DNA from: JAYFQE01 sp034927345
GTDB taxonomy: Bacteria; Bacillota; Clostridia; Saccharofermentanales; UBA5734
NCBI GenBank assembly: GCA_034927345.1
Contig: JAYFQE010000016.1
Span: 1-64,000 of the forward strand
DNA: 64,000 bases
Reading direction: 5' to 3'
Shown: piece by piece, positions 8,323 through 16,004 of the stretch
How positions within the stretch are numbered: position 1 is the first letter of the stretch
Layout of the letters: each line of letters begins with the position of its first letter
The notes under the pieces: model-generated
Told to the model about the DNA's origin: nothing
Database searches by the model: none
Seen by the model: the letters and a program-made list of their open reading frames with translations, nothing else
Made by a program: the position numbers and the translations under genes

Positions 8323-8567
8323 ATTATCCGAAAGCCCATTCTGATGCTCGACTTCGCGGCCTGACGGCCTTAACTCGCAACAGAAAGGGCTGCCGGATAA
8401 TGATAACTAGACTTTTAGGTTATAGCTTGTCTGAAAGTTAATATGTAAAGGAAACTCATTGATCCACTCTCAACTACCCTCTATAATATCGCCTGGACGC
8501 GAACCAAGCCAAAGAGCTCCACAGGCCCGAAGGGCCGCGGACACGATGAGGCTTGATTCGCGTCCAG
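8323..8567. repeat. composite hairpin unit 3
   Basis: Hairpin A3 has 20-base arms (8323-8342, 8382-8401) matching A1 in sequence but with three mismatches on the left side. The spacer 8402-8490 is almost identical to 7884-7972. Hairpin B3 has 18-base arms (8493-8510, 8550-8567) with one mismatch, nearly identical to B2. Unit 3 therefore combines A and spacer of the unit 1 kind with B of the unit 2 kind, a sign of recombination among units. Confidence 0.85.
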
Positions 8568-8609
8568 CCCGAAGACATGACGAAGATTGGTTCATTAACC
8601 AGGCCACCA

Positions 8610-8638
8610 TTGACAGCGCTTTTTTTGATGATTATAGT
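8610..8638 (+). promoter_or_regulatory. promoter of the TrmB/lysA genes
   Basis: A perfect TTGACA (8610-8615) and TATAGT (8633-8638) are separated by 17 bases, 43 bases upstream of the TrmB start and just outside the hairpin array. Confidence 0.7.
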
Positions 8639-8681
8639 GTTCCTATATAGAAATACTATCGGAAATTGCAGGTTGGATTGA

Positions 8682-9428
8682 ATGGAATTGCAGGATTGCC
8701 TCATTGAAACCGGATTGACCCGCCACGAAGCTCGGCTTTATCTTTTGCTGCTTCGTGAGGGAATAATGTCTGGTTATGAGGCAGCCAAACAATCTGGAAT
8801 ATCACGTTCAAATACTTATCTTGCGTTAGCGGGTTTAATGGAAAAGGGCGGAGCCATCTGTGTTGACGGAACTGTCAAACGATATGCCGCTGTTCCGGTG
8901 GACGAATTTTGCATAAACAAGCAGCGCCGGCTGGAGCAGGTGCTGCAAACGATTCAAACACTTGTCCCGGAAGAAAAGAAAATTACTGAGCCTTTTTTAA
9001 CCATCCGTGGGAAATCTCATATTATCGATAAAATGCGCAATCTGATTACCGGAGCAAAATTCCGGGTTTATCTGGCTTTGGCGCCGGCGGAAGCGGAGAT
9101 CGTACGCGGCGAATTGATGGACTTGCATAAAAACGGCAAGAAAGTTGTTTTGATTACGGCGCCGCCGTTGACCATACCCGGCATCATCATTTATTATACT
9201 AAAAAGGAACCAGGGCAAATCCGTTTGATTGTTGATTCAAATATGGTTTTTACCGGAGAAATCCGCGAACAGGGAGAGTCCGCCTGTCTGTTTTCATGTC
9301 ATCAGGCTTTGGTAACGCTCTTTAAAGAAGCAATGATCAATGAAATTCGTCTCATTGGCGCTCCAGCGCCGCTAAATGATATCGATCTTGCAAGCCAACA
9401 GGGAGGAAACATTAATGGTATCATCTGA
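8682..9428 (+). CDS. TrmB family transcriptional regulator
   Basis: The 248-residue protein begins with a TrmB-type winged helix (LIETGLTRHEARLYLLLLRE, then SGYEAAKQSGISRSNTYLAL), followed by a linker helix and a C-terminal phospholipase D-like effector-binding domain (TIRGKSHIIDKMRNLITGAK). TrmB proteins bind sugars or other small ligands and act as repressors or activators. Its last 14 bases overlap the start of lysA, so the two are translationally coupled, suggesting that it may sense a metabolite of lysine or cell-wall synthesis, which is inference. A consensus promoter lies at 8610-8638. The ribosome site before ATG 8682 is weak. Confidence 0.85.
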   Translation: MELQDCLIETGLTRHEARLYLLLLREGIMSGYEAAKQSGISRSNTYLALAGLMEKGGAICVDGTVKRYAAVPVDEFCINKQRRLEQVLQTIQTLVPEEKKITEPFLTIRGKSHIIDKMRNLITGAKFRVYLALAPAEAEIVRGELMDLHKNGKKVVLITAPPLTIPGIIIYYTKKEPGQIRLIVDSNMVFTGEIREQGESACLFSCHQALVTLFKEAMINEIRLIGAPAPLNDIDLASQQGGNINGII

Positions 9429-10665
9429 AATCCGTTCTGCACAATCCTCGTTTTACGGTCAAACAAATCCGGCGGAGTTGATCGCACGTTTCGGCAGCCC
9501 GCTGTATGTGTATAACGAGTCAATTCTGCGCCGCAGCTGCCATGAAATGCAGACGATCGTTGATTATCCGCACTTCACAGCCAATTTTTCCATCAAAGCC
9601 AATTCAAATCTGCAGCTGCTGAAAATGGTTCATGAGGAAGGTCTGTATGCCGACGCAATGTCCCCGGGCGAGATTTTCGTTCTGGAACAAGCTGGTTTTC
9701 GTCCGGAACAGATTTTTTTCGTTCCTAATAATGTCGGTGTGGATGAATTGCAATTTGCTCTGGATCGCAAGATTGTAACCAGCCTGGACTCTCTGGATCA
9801 GCTCGATTTGATGGGTCATCTGGCGCCGGGCGCCCGCGTGGCGATCCGGATCAATCCAGGTATTGGCACCGGCCACCATGCTAAAGTCATCACAGCCGGC
9901 AAAAAAACCAAATTCGGTATCAATGCCAGCCAGCTGGATGAAGCTAAAGCGATTGCTGCCCGTCATCAATTGCACATTATCGGCGTCAATCAACATATCG
10001 GATCACTTTTTATGGAACCGGCGCCCTATTTGCGGGCAGCAAGCCATTTCTTTGATATAGCGTCTCAGTTCCCGGAGTTAGAATTTATTGATTTGGGCGG
10101 CGGTTTTGGAATTCCCTATCATAAGCTGGCCGGTGAAGCACGCCTGGATCTGAGTGTCCTGCGCGAAGGCCTGACCCGACTGGTAAGAGATTTTATCAGC
10201 CGATATGGCCGGGAAATAATCTTGAAAAGCGAACCTGGCCGGTATATTGCCGCGGAATGCGGGGCTTTGCTGGGCACGGTACACGCATTAAAAGAAAATG
10301 ACGGGGTGGCATATGCCGGCACCGATATTGGTTTTAATGTTCTGGCCAGGCCTATCCTATATGATTCCTGGCATGATATTATTATTTACAGGCATGGTGA
10401 ACTGCTGGCGGAGGATGGCGAACGGCTCTATACGGTAGTTGGCAATATCTGCGAAAGCGGCGATATCATTGCCAAAGAACGGTCGCTGCCGGCTTTGAAG
10501 CCCGGCGATATTATAGCTGTTCAGGATGCCGGAGCTTATGGTTATGCCATGAGTTCAAATTATAACAACCGCTTGCGGCCTGCTGAAGTATTAATCCGTG
10601 AATCCGGTGAAGTTGAGCTGATACGCAGACGGGATACCTATGACGATTTGCTGCGTGGCTTTTGA
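9415..10665 (+). CDS. lysA: diaminopimelate decarboxylase
   Basis: The 416-residue PLP enzyme of the alanine racemase-like fold III converts meso-diaminopimelate to L-lysine. Lys61 in NFSIKANSN is the PLP lysine; DLGGGFGIPYHKL and SEPGRYIAAE form the phosphate pocket and substrate arginine; NICESGDIIAKERSLP carries the Cys and Glu that act at the dimer interface, and DAGAYGYAMSSNYN completes the active site. ATG 9415 lies 7 bases after GGGAGGAAAC, better than the in-frame ATG at 9376 inside the TrmB gene. The overlap with TrmB implies one transcript. A short imperfect hairpin follows at 10668-10686. Confidence 0.93.
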   Translation: MVSSEIRSAQSSFYGQTNPAELIARFGSPLYVYNESILRRSCHEMQTIVDYPHFTANFSIKANSNLQLLKMVHEEGLYADAMSPGEIFVLEQAGFRPEQIFFVPNNVGVDELQFALDRKIVTSLDSLDQLDLMGHLAPGARVAIRINPGIGTGHHAKVITAGKKTKFGINASQLDEAKAIAARHQLHIIGVNQHIGSLFMEPAPYLRAASHFFDIASQFPELEFIDLGGGFGIPYHKLAGEARLDLSVLREGLTRLVRDFISRYGREIILKSEPGRYIAAECGALLGTVHALKENDGVAYAGTDIGFNVLARPILYDSWHDIIIYRHGELLAEDGERLYTVVGNICESGDIIAKERSLPALKPGDIIAVQDAGAYGYAMSSNYNNRLRPAEVLIRESGEVELIRRRDTYDDLLRGF

Positions 10666-10806
10666 TTTAACCGTCTGGGCGGTTTAAAGGCTGAATAAGT
10701 AGGGCGTACGTTGCCAGATTGTGGATGCCCTGTCATAATATAAGCAACCTTTTTCCTGTCAAGGGAAAATGAAGAACAACATCGGAAAGTGAAGGTGAAA
10801 TCAACC

Positions 10807-11304
10807 GTGAACAAACGTTCGGACTACATCAGCTGGGATGAGTATTTCATGGGTATTGCACTTTTATCCGCACAACGCAGTAAAGATCCCAATACTCAGG
10901 TCGGCGCCTGTATTGTGAATCAGCAGCACAAAATTGTATCTGTCGGCTACAATGGCATGCCGATCGGCTGCAGTGACGATGAATTTCCCTGGGACCGAGA
11001 AGGAACACCTCTGGAGACAAAATATCCTTATGTCTGTCATGCCGAATTGAATGCCATCCTGAATAATGTTGGATTTAATCTTGCCGGCTGCACGATTTAT
11101 GTTCCGCTTTTCCCCTGTAACGAATGCGGTAAGGCCATTATCCAGTCCGGTATTCGCGAAGTCGTCTATATATCGGATAAATATGCGGAAACCGATAATG
11201 TAAAAGCTTCAAAACTCATGATGGAGCATGCCGGCGTCCATTACCGCCGCCTGGAAACCCACTTGGATGAATTGCGGCTGTCTTACAGGGTGGCCGATAT
11301 TTGA
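10807..11304 (+). CDS. dCMP deaminase family protein
   Basis: The 165-residue cytidine/deoxycytidylate deaminase-fold protein has the zinc site CHAE (His78, Glu80) and PCNEC (Cys104, Cys107). The long insertion around GYNGMPIGCSDDEFPW is typical of dCMP deaminases rather than cytidine deaminases. The reaction is dCMP to dUMP, feeding thymidylate synthesis. The GTG at 10807 follows AAGGTGA by 8 bases; the longer open frame from GTG 10789 lacks such spacing. A clear terminator follows at 11335-11376, so it is probably a single-gene unit. Confidence 0.88.
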   Translation: MNKRSDYISWDEYFMGIALLSAQRSKDPNTQVGACIVNQQHKIVSVGYNGMPIGCSDDEFPWDREGTPLETKYPYVCHAELNAILNNVGFNLAGCTIYVPLFPCNECGKAIIQSGIREVVYISDKYAETDNVKASKLMMEHAGVHYRRLETHLDELRLSYRVADI

Positions 11305-11334
11305 TTGTATTGATTTACTTCCAGGATCTGACAT

Positions 11335-11376
11335 AACGCCTCTTTGCAGAATAAACAACTGCAGAGGGGCGTTTTT
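11335..11376 (+). terminator. rho-independent terminator after dCMP deaminase gene
   Basis: AACGCCTCTTTGCAG pairs with CTGCAGAGGGGCGTT (two G-U pairs) around a 9-base loop and is followed by a T run. Confidence 0.85.
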
Positions 11377-11415
11377 CATGGCGTTTGCAATTCTGTGTTT
11401 CGCGAATAATGACTG

Positions 11416-11429
11416 CAAACAAATGTTTG
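11416..11429 (+). promoter_or_regulatory. LexA/DinR-like box 1
   Basis: CAAACAAATGTTTG is a perfect palindrome close to the Firmicutes SOS consensus CGAACRNRYGTTYG. It sits 8 bases upstream of the -35 box of the membrane-protein gene at 11526. Confidence 0.5.
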
Positions 11430-11436
11430 TTTTCTA

Positions 11437-11465
11437 TTGACAGGTAATCATTAGCCTGCTATGAT
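11437..11465 (+). promoter_or_regulatory. strong promoter between two LexA-like boxes
   Basis: A perfect TTGACA (11437-11442), 17-base spacer and TATGAT (11460-11465). Transcription would begin near 11472, just before the second box. Confidence 0.75.
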
Positions 11466-11476
11466 AAAACAAAAGA

Positions 11477-11490
11477 GAACAAATGTTTGT
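11477..11490 (+). promoter_or_regulatory. LexA/DinR-like box 2 (operator over +1)
   Basis: GAACAAATGTTTGT matches the GAAC-RNRY-GTTY core of the Gram-positive LexA box exactly. Its centre is 61 bases from that of box 1, and it covers the expected transcription start. Confidence 0.6.
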
Positions 11491-11525
11491 TGACGGAGTT
11501 TTGTTCAAAAGAGAGGGATTCGCTT

Positions 11526-11942
11526 ATGTCTATGATCAATTTGTTTTTGGGACTCATGCTGATATTGATGGCTTGTCTGAGTTATTTGCTGGTTAGAAGT
11601 GAAGCTCGCGCTGAAGCGTATGCTGCCAGGCAATGGACGAAACTGGTTCAGACTATCTCTTGTTCAGCCGAAGCGGCGGGAAAAAATAATCTTGCTGGAC
11701 GACCTATGCCTAGGCAAACGTCTGCTTTTCAAACAACGCGCCCGCAGTGCAGTCAACAAAATTCCGGTATGGTCCGCCAGCCGGCGAAAACAGCTTTTTT
11801 TGAAATTGGCGATGGCCGTGACGCGGCGAATGCCCCGTCTGTGATCGAATATACTTTACCGCGTTTGTTGTGTTCCGACCGGGAGATGGCCGATAGGGAA
11901 CAGGGGCAAAAAGATTCCGCTGCCTGCCCGTTTTGTGCCTGA
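11526..11942 (+). CDS. small single-span membrane protein, likely SOS-regulated
   Basis: The 138-residue protein has one N-terminal membrane segment (about residues 5-23, LFLGLMLILMACLSYLLV) and a polar, Gln- and Ala-rich remainder with several cysteines (last residues CPFCA). I do not recognise a family. ATG 11526 is preceded by GAGAGGGA at 9 bases; an in-frame TTG at 11487 lies inside the operator and is unlikely. The promoter is flanked by two LexA-like boxes. Small one-span proteins under LexA control, such as YneA or SidA, often block division after DNA damage; no LysM domain is present here, so the comparison is by context only. The dinB gene lies 1.6 kb downstream but has no visible box. 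Confidence 0.55.
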   Translation: MSMINLFLGLMLILMACLSYLLVRSEARAEAYAARQWTKLVQTISCSAEAAGKNNLAGRPMPRQTSAFQTTRPQCSQQNSGMVRQPAKTAFFEIGDGRDAANAPSVIEYTLPRLLCSDREMADREQGQKDSAACPFCA

Positions 11943-11990
11943 CACGATGTAAAATTCCGACGCCATAAGGGCAGAATAATGCTTATTTGA

Positions 11991-13415
11991 TTAGGGCTGC
12001 CGATGTGTTTTCTCTTTTTTGGCCCGCATGCGTAAAGCCGTTACAGCGATAAAGAAATCTTCATTGACTTGTTGCAGCAGTGATTCCAATTCACCATCGC
12101 CCATAACGGTATTGCGTCCTGCCAGATACAGGCGGTCAACCTCGTCTTTCATGGCCAATACAGCAGGATGTTTTTTATCAACAGCATCATCGCCTTTCAA
12201 GCCATAGAAGCTGTTAAGCCAATGAGCAATACCGGCCAAACCGGAATGTGAGTCGACGGCGACAGTAGCCGGTCGGTTGAGAATTTTTGTCGTGTCAAAA
12301 ATATTGTATATTTCTTCATCTTTAAGCAAGCCATCGGCATGAATGCCGGCGCGGGTAGCATTGAAATAGCGGCCGACAAAGGGGGTGCGCGGCGGAATTT
12401 CATAACCGATATCATTTTCGAAGAATTCAGCGATTTCGGTGATGACCGAAAGGTCCATACCGTCTGTTGTCCCACGGAGTGAAGCATATTCGATAGCCAT
12501 AGCCTCCAAAGGACAATTGCCGGTACGCTCGCCGATACCCAGGAGGGAACAATTAACGCTGCTGCAGCCATATAGCCATGCGGTTGCAGCATTGCTGACA
12601 ACTTTATAGAAATCATTGTGTCCATGCCATTCGAGCCATTCAGAAGGAACTTCCGAATAATGCTGCAATCCGTAAATGATGCCCGGAACGCTGCGGGGAA
12701 GAGCAACCCCAGGATAGGATACGCCATAACCCAAGGTATCACAGGCTCGAATTTTGATCGGGTGGCCGCTTTCATGCGCCAGTTTCATTAGTTCATTAAC
12801 AAATGGAACAACGAAACCATAAAAATCGGCACGAGTGATGTCTTCGAAGTGACAGCGCGGTAATATTCCATATTCAAGCGCACTGCGGACAATGCCCAGG
12901 TATTTGTCCATGGCTTGCCGGCGCGTTAAGTTCATCTTTTTAAAAATATGATAATCTGAACATGAGACCAGAATGCCGGTTTCCTTGACGCCCATATCCT
13001 TAACCAGTTGAAAATCTTTTTCGCTGGCACGAATCCAACTGGTTACTTCAGGAAAATCATAGCCCAATTCAAGACAGCGATTAACCGCTTCTTTGTCCTT
13101 ATCAGTATAGAGAAAGAACTCGCTTTGCCGGATGATGCCTTGTGGCCCGCCCAGCTTATGTAAGAGCCGATACAATTGGACTATTTGATCAACACTGAAG
13201 GGCGAGCAAGCTTGCTGGCCGTCACGGAAGGTTGTGTCGGTGATCCAGATATGATCCGGGGTGTTCATCGGAACGATGCGGTGATTGAACGGTATTTTCG
13301 GCACGTTGGCGTAATCAAATAAATGCCGGTACAAATTGGGTTCAGCAACATCCTGCAGAGAATAGCGGTAGGCAGACTGTTCCAGTAAATTACTTTTACG
13401 GCTAAATTCCAGCAT
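11991..13415 (-). CDS. Re-citrate synthase (isopropylmalate/homocitrate synthase-like)
   Basis: The 474-residue protein has a DRE-TIM metallolyase (HMGL-like) barrel: WITDTTFRDGQQACSPFS carries the metal Asp and catalytic Arg, followed by RQSEFFLY, RCHFEDITRADFYGF, EWHGHNDFYKV (metal His pair), GIGERTGNCPLE and ATRAGIHADG. The GGPQGIIRQSEFF and NTPDHIWITDTTF pattern resembles Clostridium Re-citrate synthases, which condense oxaloacetate and acetyl-CoA with opposite stereochemistry to the usual enzyme and are found in anaerobes. 2-isopropylmalate or homocitrate synthase is the alternative; there is no C-terminal LeuA regulatory domain. ATG 13413-13415 follows AGGAGG by 6 bases. It is convergent with the membrane-protein gene upstream. 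Confidence 0.78.
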   Translation of the reverse strand: MLEFSRKSNLLEQSAYRYSLQDVAEPNLYRHLFDYANVPKIPFNHRIVPMNTPDHIWITDTTFRDGQQACSPFSVDQIVQLYRLLHKLGGPQGIIRQSEFFLYTDKDKEAVNRCLELGYDFPEVTSWIRASEKDFQLVKDMGVKETGILVSCSDYHIFKKMNLTRRQAMDKYLGIVRSALEYGILPRCHFEDITRADFYGFVVPFVNELMKLAHESGHPIKIRACDTLGYGVSYPGVALPRSVPGIIYGLQHYSEVPSEWLEWHGHNDFYKVVSNAATAWLYGCSSVNCSLLGIGERTGNCPLEAMAIEYASLRGTTDGMDLSVITEIAEFFENDIGYEIPPRTPFVGRYFNATRAGIHADGLLKDEEIYNIFDTTKILNRPATVAVDSHSGLAGIAHWLNSFYGLKGDDAVDKKHPAVLAMKDEVDRLYLAGRNTVMGDGELESLLQQVNEDFFIAVTALRMRAKKEKTHRQP

Positions 13416-13533
13416 AATGTACCTCCTGAAATGCAAGAACATTATATGAAACTTGCATATGTACCGATTCGCTTATTATAGATGAGCAGTAAAAGCCTGT
13501 CAAATCGAATGAGACGAGTGAGATGATGAACAC

Positions 13534-14802
13534 ATGTCAGACTGGCCTCGTGTAATCTTGCATGCGGATCTGAATTGCTTCTATGCCAGCGTTGAATGCC
13601 TGTACCGACCGGAACTGCGTTCACAGCCGGTTGCGGTCAGCGGCGATGCCGATAACCGACACGGTATCATCTTAACCAAAAATGATATGGCCAAACGATT
13701 CGGCATCAAAACAGGCGAGGCTATTTGGCAAGCCAGACAAAAATGTCCGGGCCTGGTGGTCCTTAAAGCAGATTATTCAAAATATCTGCGATATGCGCAA
13801 ATGACCCGGCAAATCCTGGCTGATTATTCGGATCTGGTCGAACCCTTTGGCCTTGATGAGGCCTGGCTTGACGTTAGCGGGACTGTTCATTTAATGGGCG
13901 ATGGCAAGCAGATAGCCGATCAGATCCGTCAACGCGTGCGTGAAGAATTAGGATTGACCTGTTCCGTGGGCGTCAGCTTCAATAAGGTTTTTGCCAAACT
14001 GGGCAGCGATATGAAAAAGCCCGATGCTACAGTTGTCATTTCACCGGATAATTTCCGTGAACGCGTCTGGTGTCTGCCGGTTGGTGAATTGCTTTATGTT
14101 GGGCCGTCAACCAGCCGCCGGTTGAGGAAAATCGGAGTTCGGACCATTGGCACTCTGGCGGCCATGCGTCTGGAAGATGCGCGATATTTACTGGGCAAGT
14201 GGGGCGAAACCCTGTGGTATTACGCCTGCGGCCAGGATATGACGCCGGTGCGGCAATCCGATGCCCGCGATGTCATTAAGTCTGTTGGCAACAGCACAAC
14301 GACGCCGCGCGATTTGCTGACGCCAGAGGATGTACGTTTGGTATTGACGGTATTATCGGAAAATGTCGCCGCCCGTTTGAGAGAGTATGGCCTTAGATGC
14401 ACCACTGTGCAAATATATATACGCGATAACAAGCTGCAATCCATAGAAAGACAGCAAAAAATGAATTCGGCCACAGATCTGGCCAGTGATGTCCTGAGGC
14501 AGGCTTTGGCCATTTTTTTGCAGCACTGGACCTGGGAACGGCCGATCCGCAGCCTGGGTGTCCGGGGGTGTGAGCTGGTGACTGCTGCAGAGGGGATACA
14601 ACTGTCTTTTTTCAGCCGACCCGATGAATATCAGAGACAGAAGAGCCTTGAGCAGACCATCGATGGCATCAGGCATCGCTATGGCTATTTCAGTATTCAA
14701 CGCGGCATGATGCTGAGTGATCGGCATTTGTCCGGATTCGATCCCAAAGTGGAGCATACCGTCCACCCGGTGGCCTTTCCGGGATTGTCACTGATGCCCT
14801 GA
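13534..14802 (+). CDS. dinB: DNA polymerase IV (Y family)
   Basis: The 422-residue translesion polymerase shows HADLNCFYASVE with metal-binding Asp12, the fingers segment NRHGIILTKNDMAKRFGIKT, the palm motif FGLDEAWLDVSGT with Asp108-Glu109, and CSVGVSFNKVFAKLGSDMKKPD. A helix-hairpin-helix/thumb and little-finger domain follow. QLSFF near residue 365 looks like the beta-clamp binding motif. The usual SIDEAYLD is LDEAWLD here. The ribosome site before ATG 13534 is weak. No LexA-like box was found in the 118-base divergent gap to the Re-citrate synthase gene. Confidence 0.94.
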   Translation: MSDWPRVILHADLNCFYASVECLYRPELRSQPVAVSGDADNRHGIILTKNDMAKRFGIKTGEAIWQARQKCPGLVVLKADYSKYLRYAQMTRQILADYSDLVEPFGLDEAWLDVSGTVHLMGDGKQIADQIRQRVREELGLTCSVGVSFNKVFAKLGSDMKKPDATVVISPDNFRERVWCLPVGELLYVGPSTSRRLRKIGVRTIGTLAAMRLEDARYLLGKWGETLWYYACGQDMTPVRQSDARDVIKSVGNSTTTPRDLLTPEDVRLVLTVLSENVAARLREYGLRCTTVQIYIRDNKLQSIERQQKMNSATDLASDVLRQALAIFLQHWTWERPIRSLGVRGCELVTAAEGIQLSFFSRPDEYQRQKSLEQTIDGIRHRYGYFSIQRGMMLSDRHLSGFDPKVEHTVHPVAFPGLSLMP

Positions 14803-14860
14803 CTTTTATAAACAGGCCGACATGAAGTGATATGGATGATGAAAGTTGTAACATTGGCAT

Positions 14861-14889
14861 TTGACATCATCTCCTGCCTGTACTATGTT
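14861..14889 (+). promoter_or_regulatory. promoter of the ABC transporter operon
   Basis: TTGACA (14861-14866), 17-base spacer, TATGTT (14884-14889), 64 bases before the first start codon. Confidence 0.65.
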
Positions 14890-14953
14890 AGACCAAGAAC
14901 AACTATTGGGTGACCGGGTTAGCAGGTCAGGACAAGGAAAGAAGGGGAATGAC

Positions 14954-15955
14954 ATGAGAATGAGAAAGGTAGGCTTACTGATTATTCTGGTACTGTGGGT
15001 TGTCGCGTTATCTTTAGCCGCTTGCTCATCGGCGGCGCCTGAGAATACGGAATCTGTTCGCGCTACAATTCGTATTTCTGCCTTAAAAGGCCCGACAGGC
15101 ATGGGTTTGGTGAAGCTGATGTCTGATCAGGACGCGAATAAAACGAATAATGATTATCAGTTCAATTTAACCGGTTCACCGGATGACATTGTCGCTCAGA
15201 TCAGCAGCGGACAAGCAGATATTGCAGCCCTGCCGACCAATCTGGCGGCTGTGCTGTACCAAAAAACGAATCAAAGCATCCGGATGCTGGCAGTCAATAC
15301 TTTAGGCGTTTTATATATCCTGGAAAAAGGTGATCAGGTTCATAGCCTGGCTGATCTGTCCGGCCGTGAACTGATGGCCAGCGGGCAAGGCGCAGTTCCG
15401 GAATATGTATTGAACGATCTCCTGTCTCAGAGCAATCTGGCCAAACCGCCGCAGATAACCTATAAAGCCGAACACGAAGAACTGGCTACTTTGGCTGCTG
15501 CCGGTAAAGCGGACTTGGTTATGCTGCCGGAACCCTTTGTAACCAGTGTTCTGAGTAAAAATCCGGACATGCGCATTGCTTTGGATTTAACATCCGAATG
15601 GAAGAAGATTCATCAAGATAGTTCAGACAGCGAATTAGCTATGGGTTGTTTGGTTGTCACTTCAGCTTTTGCCCAAAATCAATCCGCCGCTGTCAATTCG
15701 TTCCTGACTGAATATAAAGCTTCAACAGATTATGTTAATGCGCAGCCTGCCGCTGCCGGCGTCCTGATTGCCCAGTATAAAATTATGGCCGACGCTACGC
15801 TTGCCGCTAAGGCTATCCCGAATTGTCATATTGTCTTGATGCAAGGTACAGCAATGAAGAATGTTTTACAGCCTTTTTATGAGATCCTTTTTGCAGCTAA
15901 TGCTAAATCGGTGGGCGGCAAGCTTCCGGATGATGCATTCTACCTTATTTCATGA
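14954..15955 (+). CDS. ABC transporter substrate-binding lipoprotein (NitT/TauT/NMT1 type)
   Basis: The 333-residue product starts with a lipoprotein signal peptide (MRMRKVGLLIILVL, lipobox LSLAACSS), so it would be anchored to the outer face of the membrane. The mature part resembles SsuA/NMT1-like periplasmic-binding fold II proteins: DDIVAQISSGQADIAALPTN, GVLYILEKGD, LSGRELMASGQGAVPEYVL. Such proteins bind sulfonates, nitrate, bicarbonate or thiamine precursors; ligand not predictable here. ATG 14954 follows GAAGGGG. The permease and ATPase genes follow at 16005 and 16858. Confidence 0.88.
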   Translation: MRMRKVGLLIILVLWVVALSLAACSSAAPENTESVRATIRISALKGPTGMGLVKLMSDQDANKTNNDYQFNLTGSPDDIVAQISSGQADIAALPTNLAAVLYQKTNQSIRMLAVNTLGVLYILEKGDQVHSLADLSGRELMASGQGAVPEYVLNDLLSQSNLAKPPQITYKAEHEELATLAAAGKADLVMLPEPFVTSVLSKNPDMRIALDLTSEWKKIHQDSSDSELAMGCLVVTSAFAQNQSAAVNSFLTEYKASTDYVNAQPAAAGVLIAQYKIMADATLAAKAIPNCHIVLMQGTAMKNVLQPFYEILFAANAKSVGGKLPDDAFYLIS

Positions 15956-16004
15956 TTATCATGGCCGATAAGGCATAGATAACAGGCGGGAGGGTCTCAA
16001 GCGG

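Larger units (their letters stand above)
7780..8603. repeat. tandem array of paired inverted hairpin repeats (three composite units)
   Basis: This 0.8 kb stretch has no convincing gene. It is built from three tandem units, each made of an A-type hairpin, a spacer and a B-type hairpin, plus broken pieces between and after them (for example a lone right arm of the first B hairpin at 8574-8602 and a half A core at 8271-8295). All A loops share one core and all B loops share another. Read on the opposite strand, the B core resembles the A core (GCGGCCT then CGGCCT), so A and B appear to be related elements in inverted orientation, as in REPINs. The stems differ between units yet remain paired. 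Confidence 0.8.

Noticed and set aside
8459..8704. Open frames on both strands across hairpin unit 3
   Set aside because: They are translations of the repeat array; neither has a ribosome site or known motif.
14806..15102. 98-codon minus-strand frame before the lipoprotein gene
   Set aside because: Covers the promoter and signal peptide of the real gene and shows no motif.
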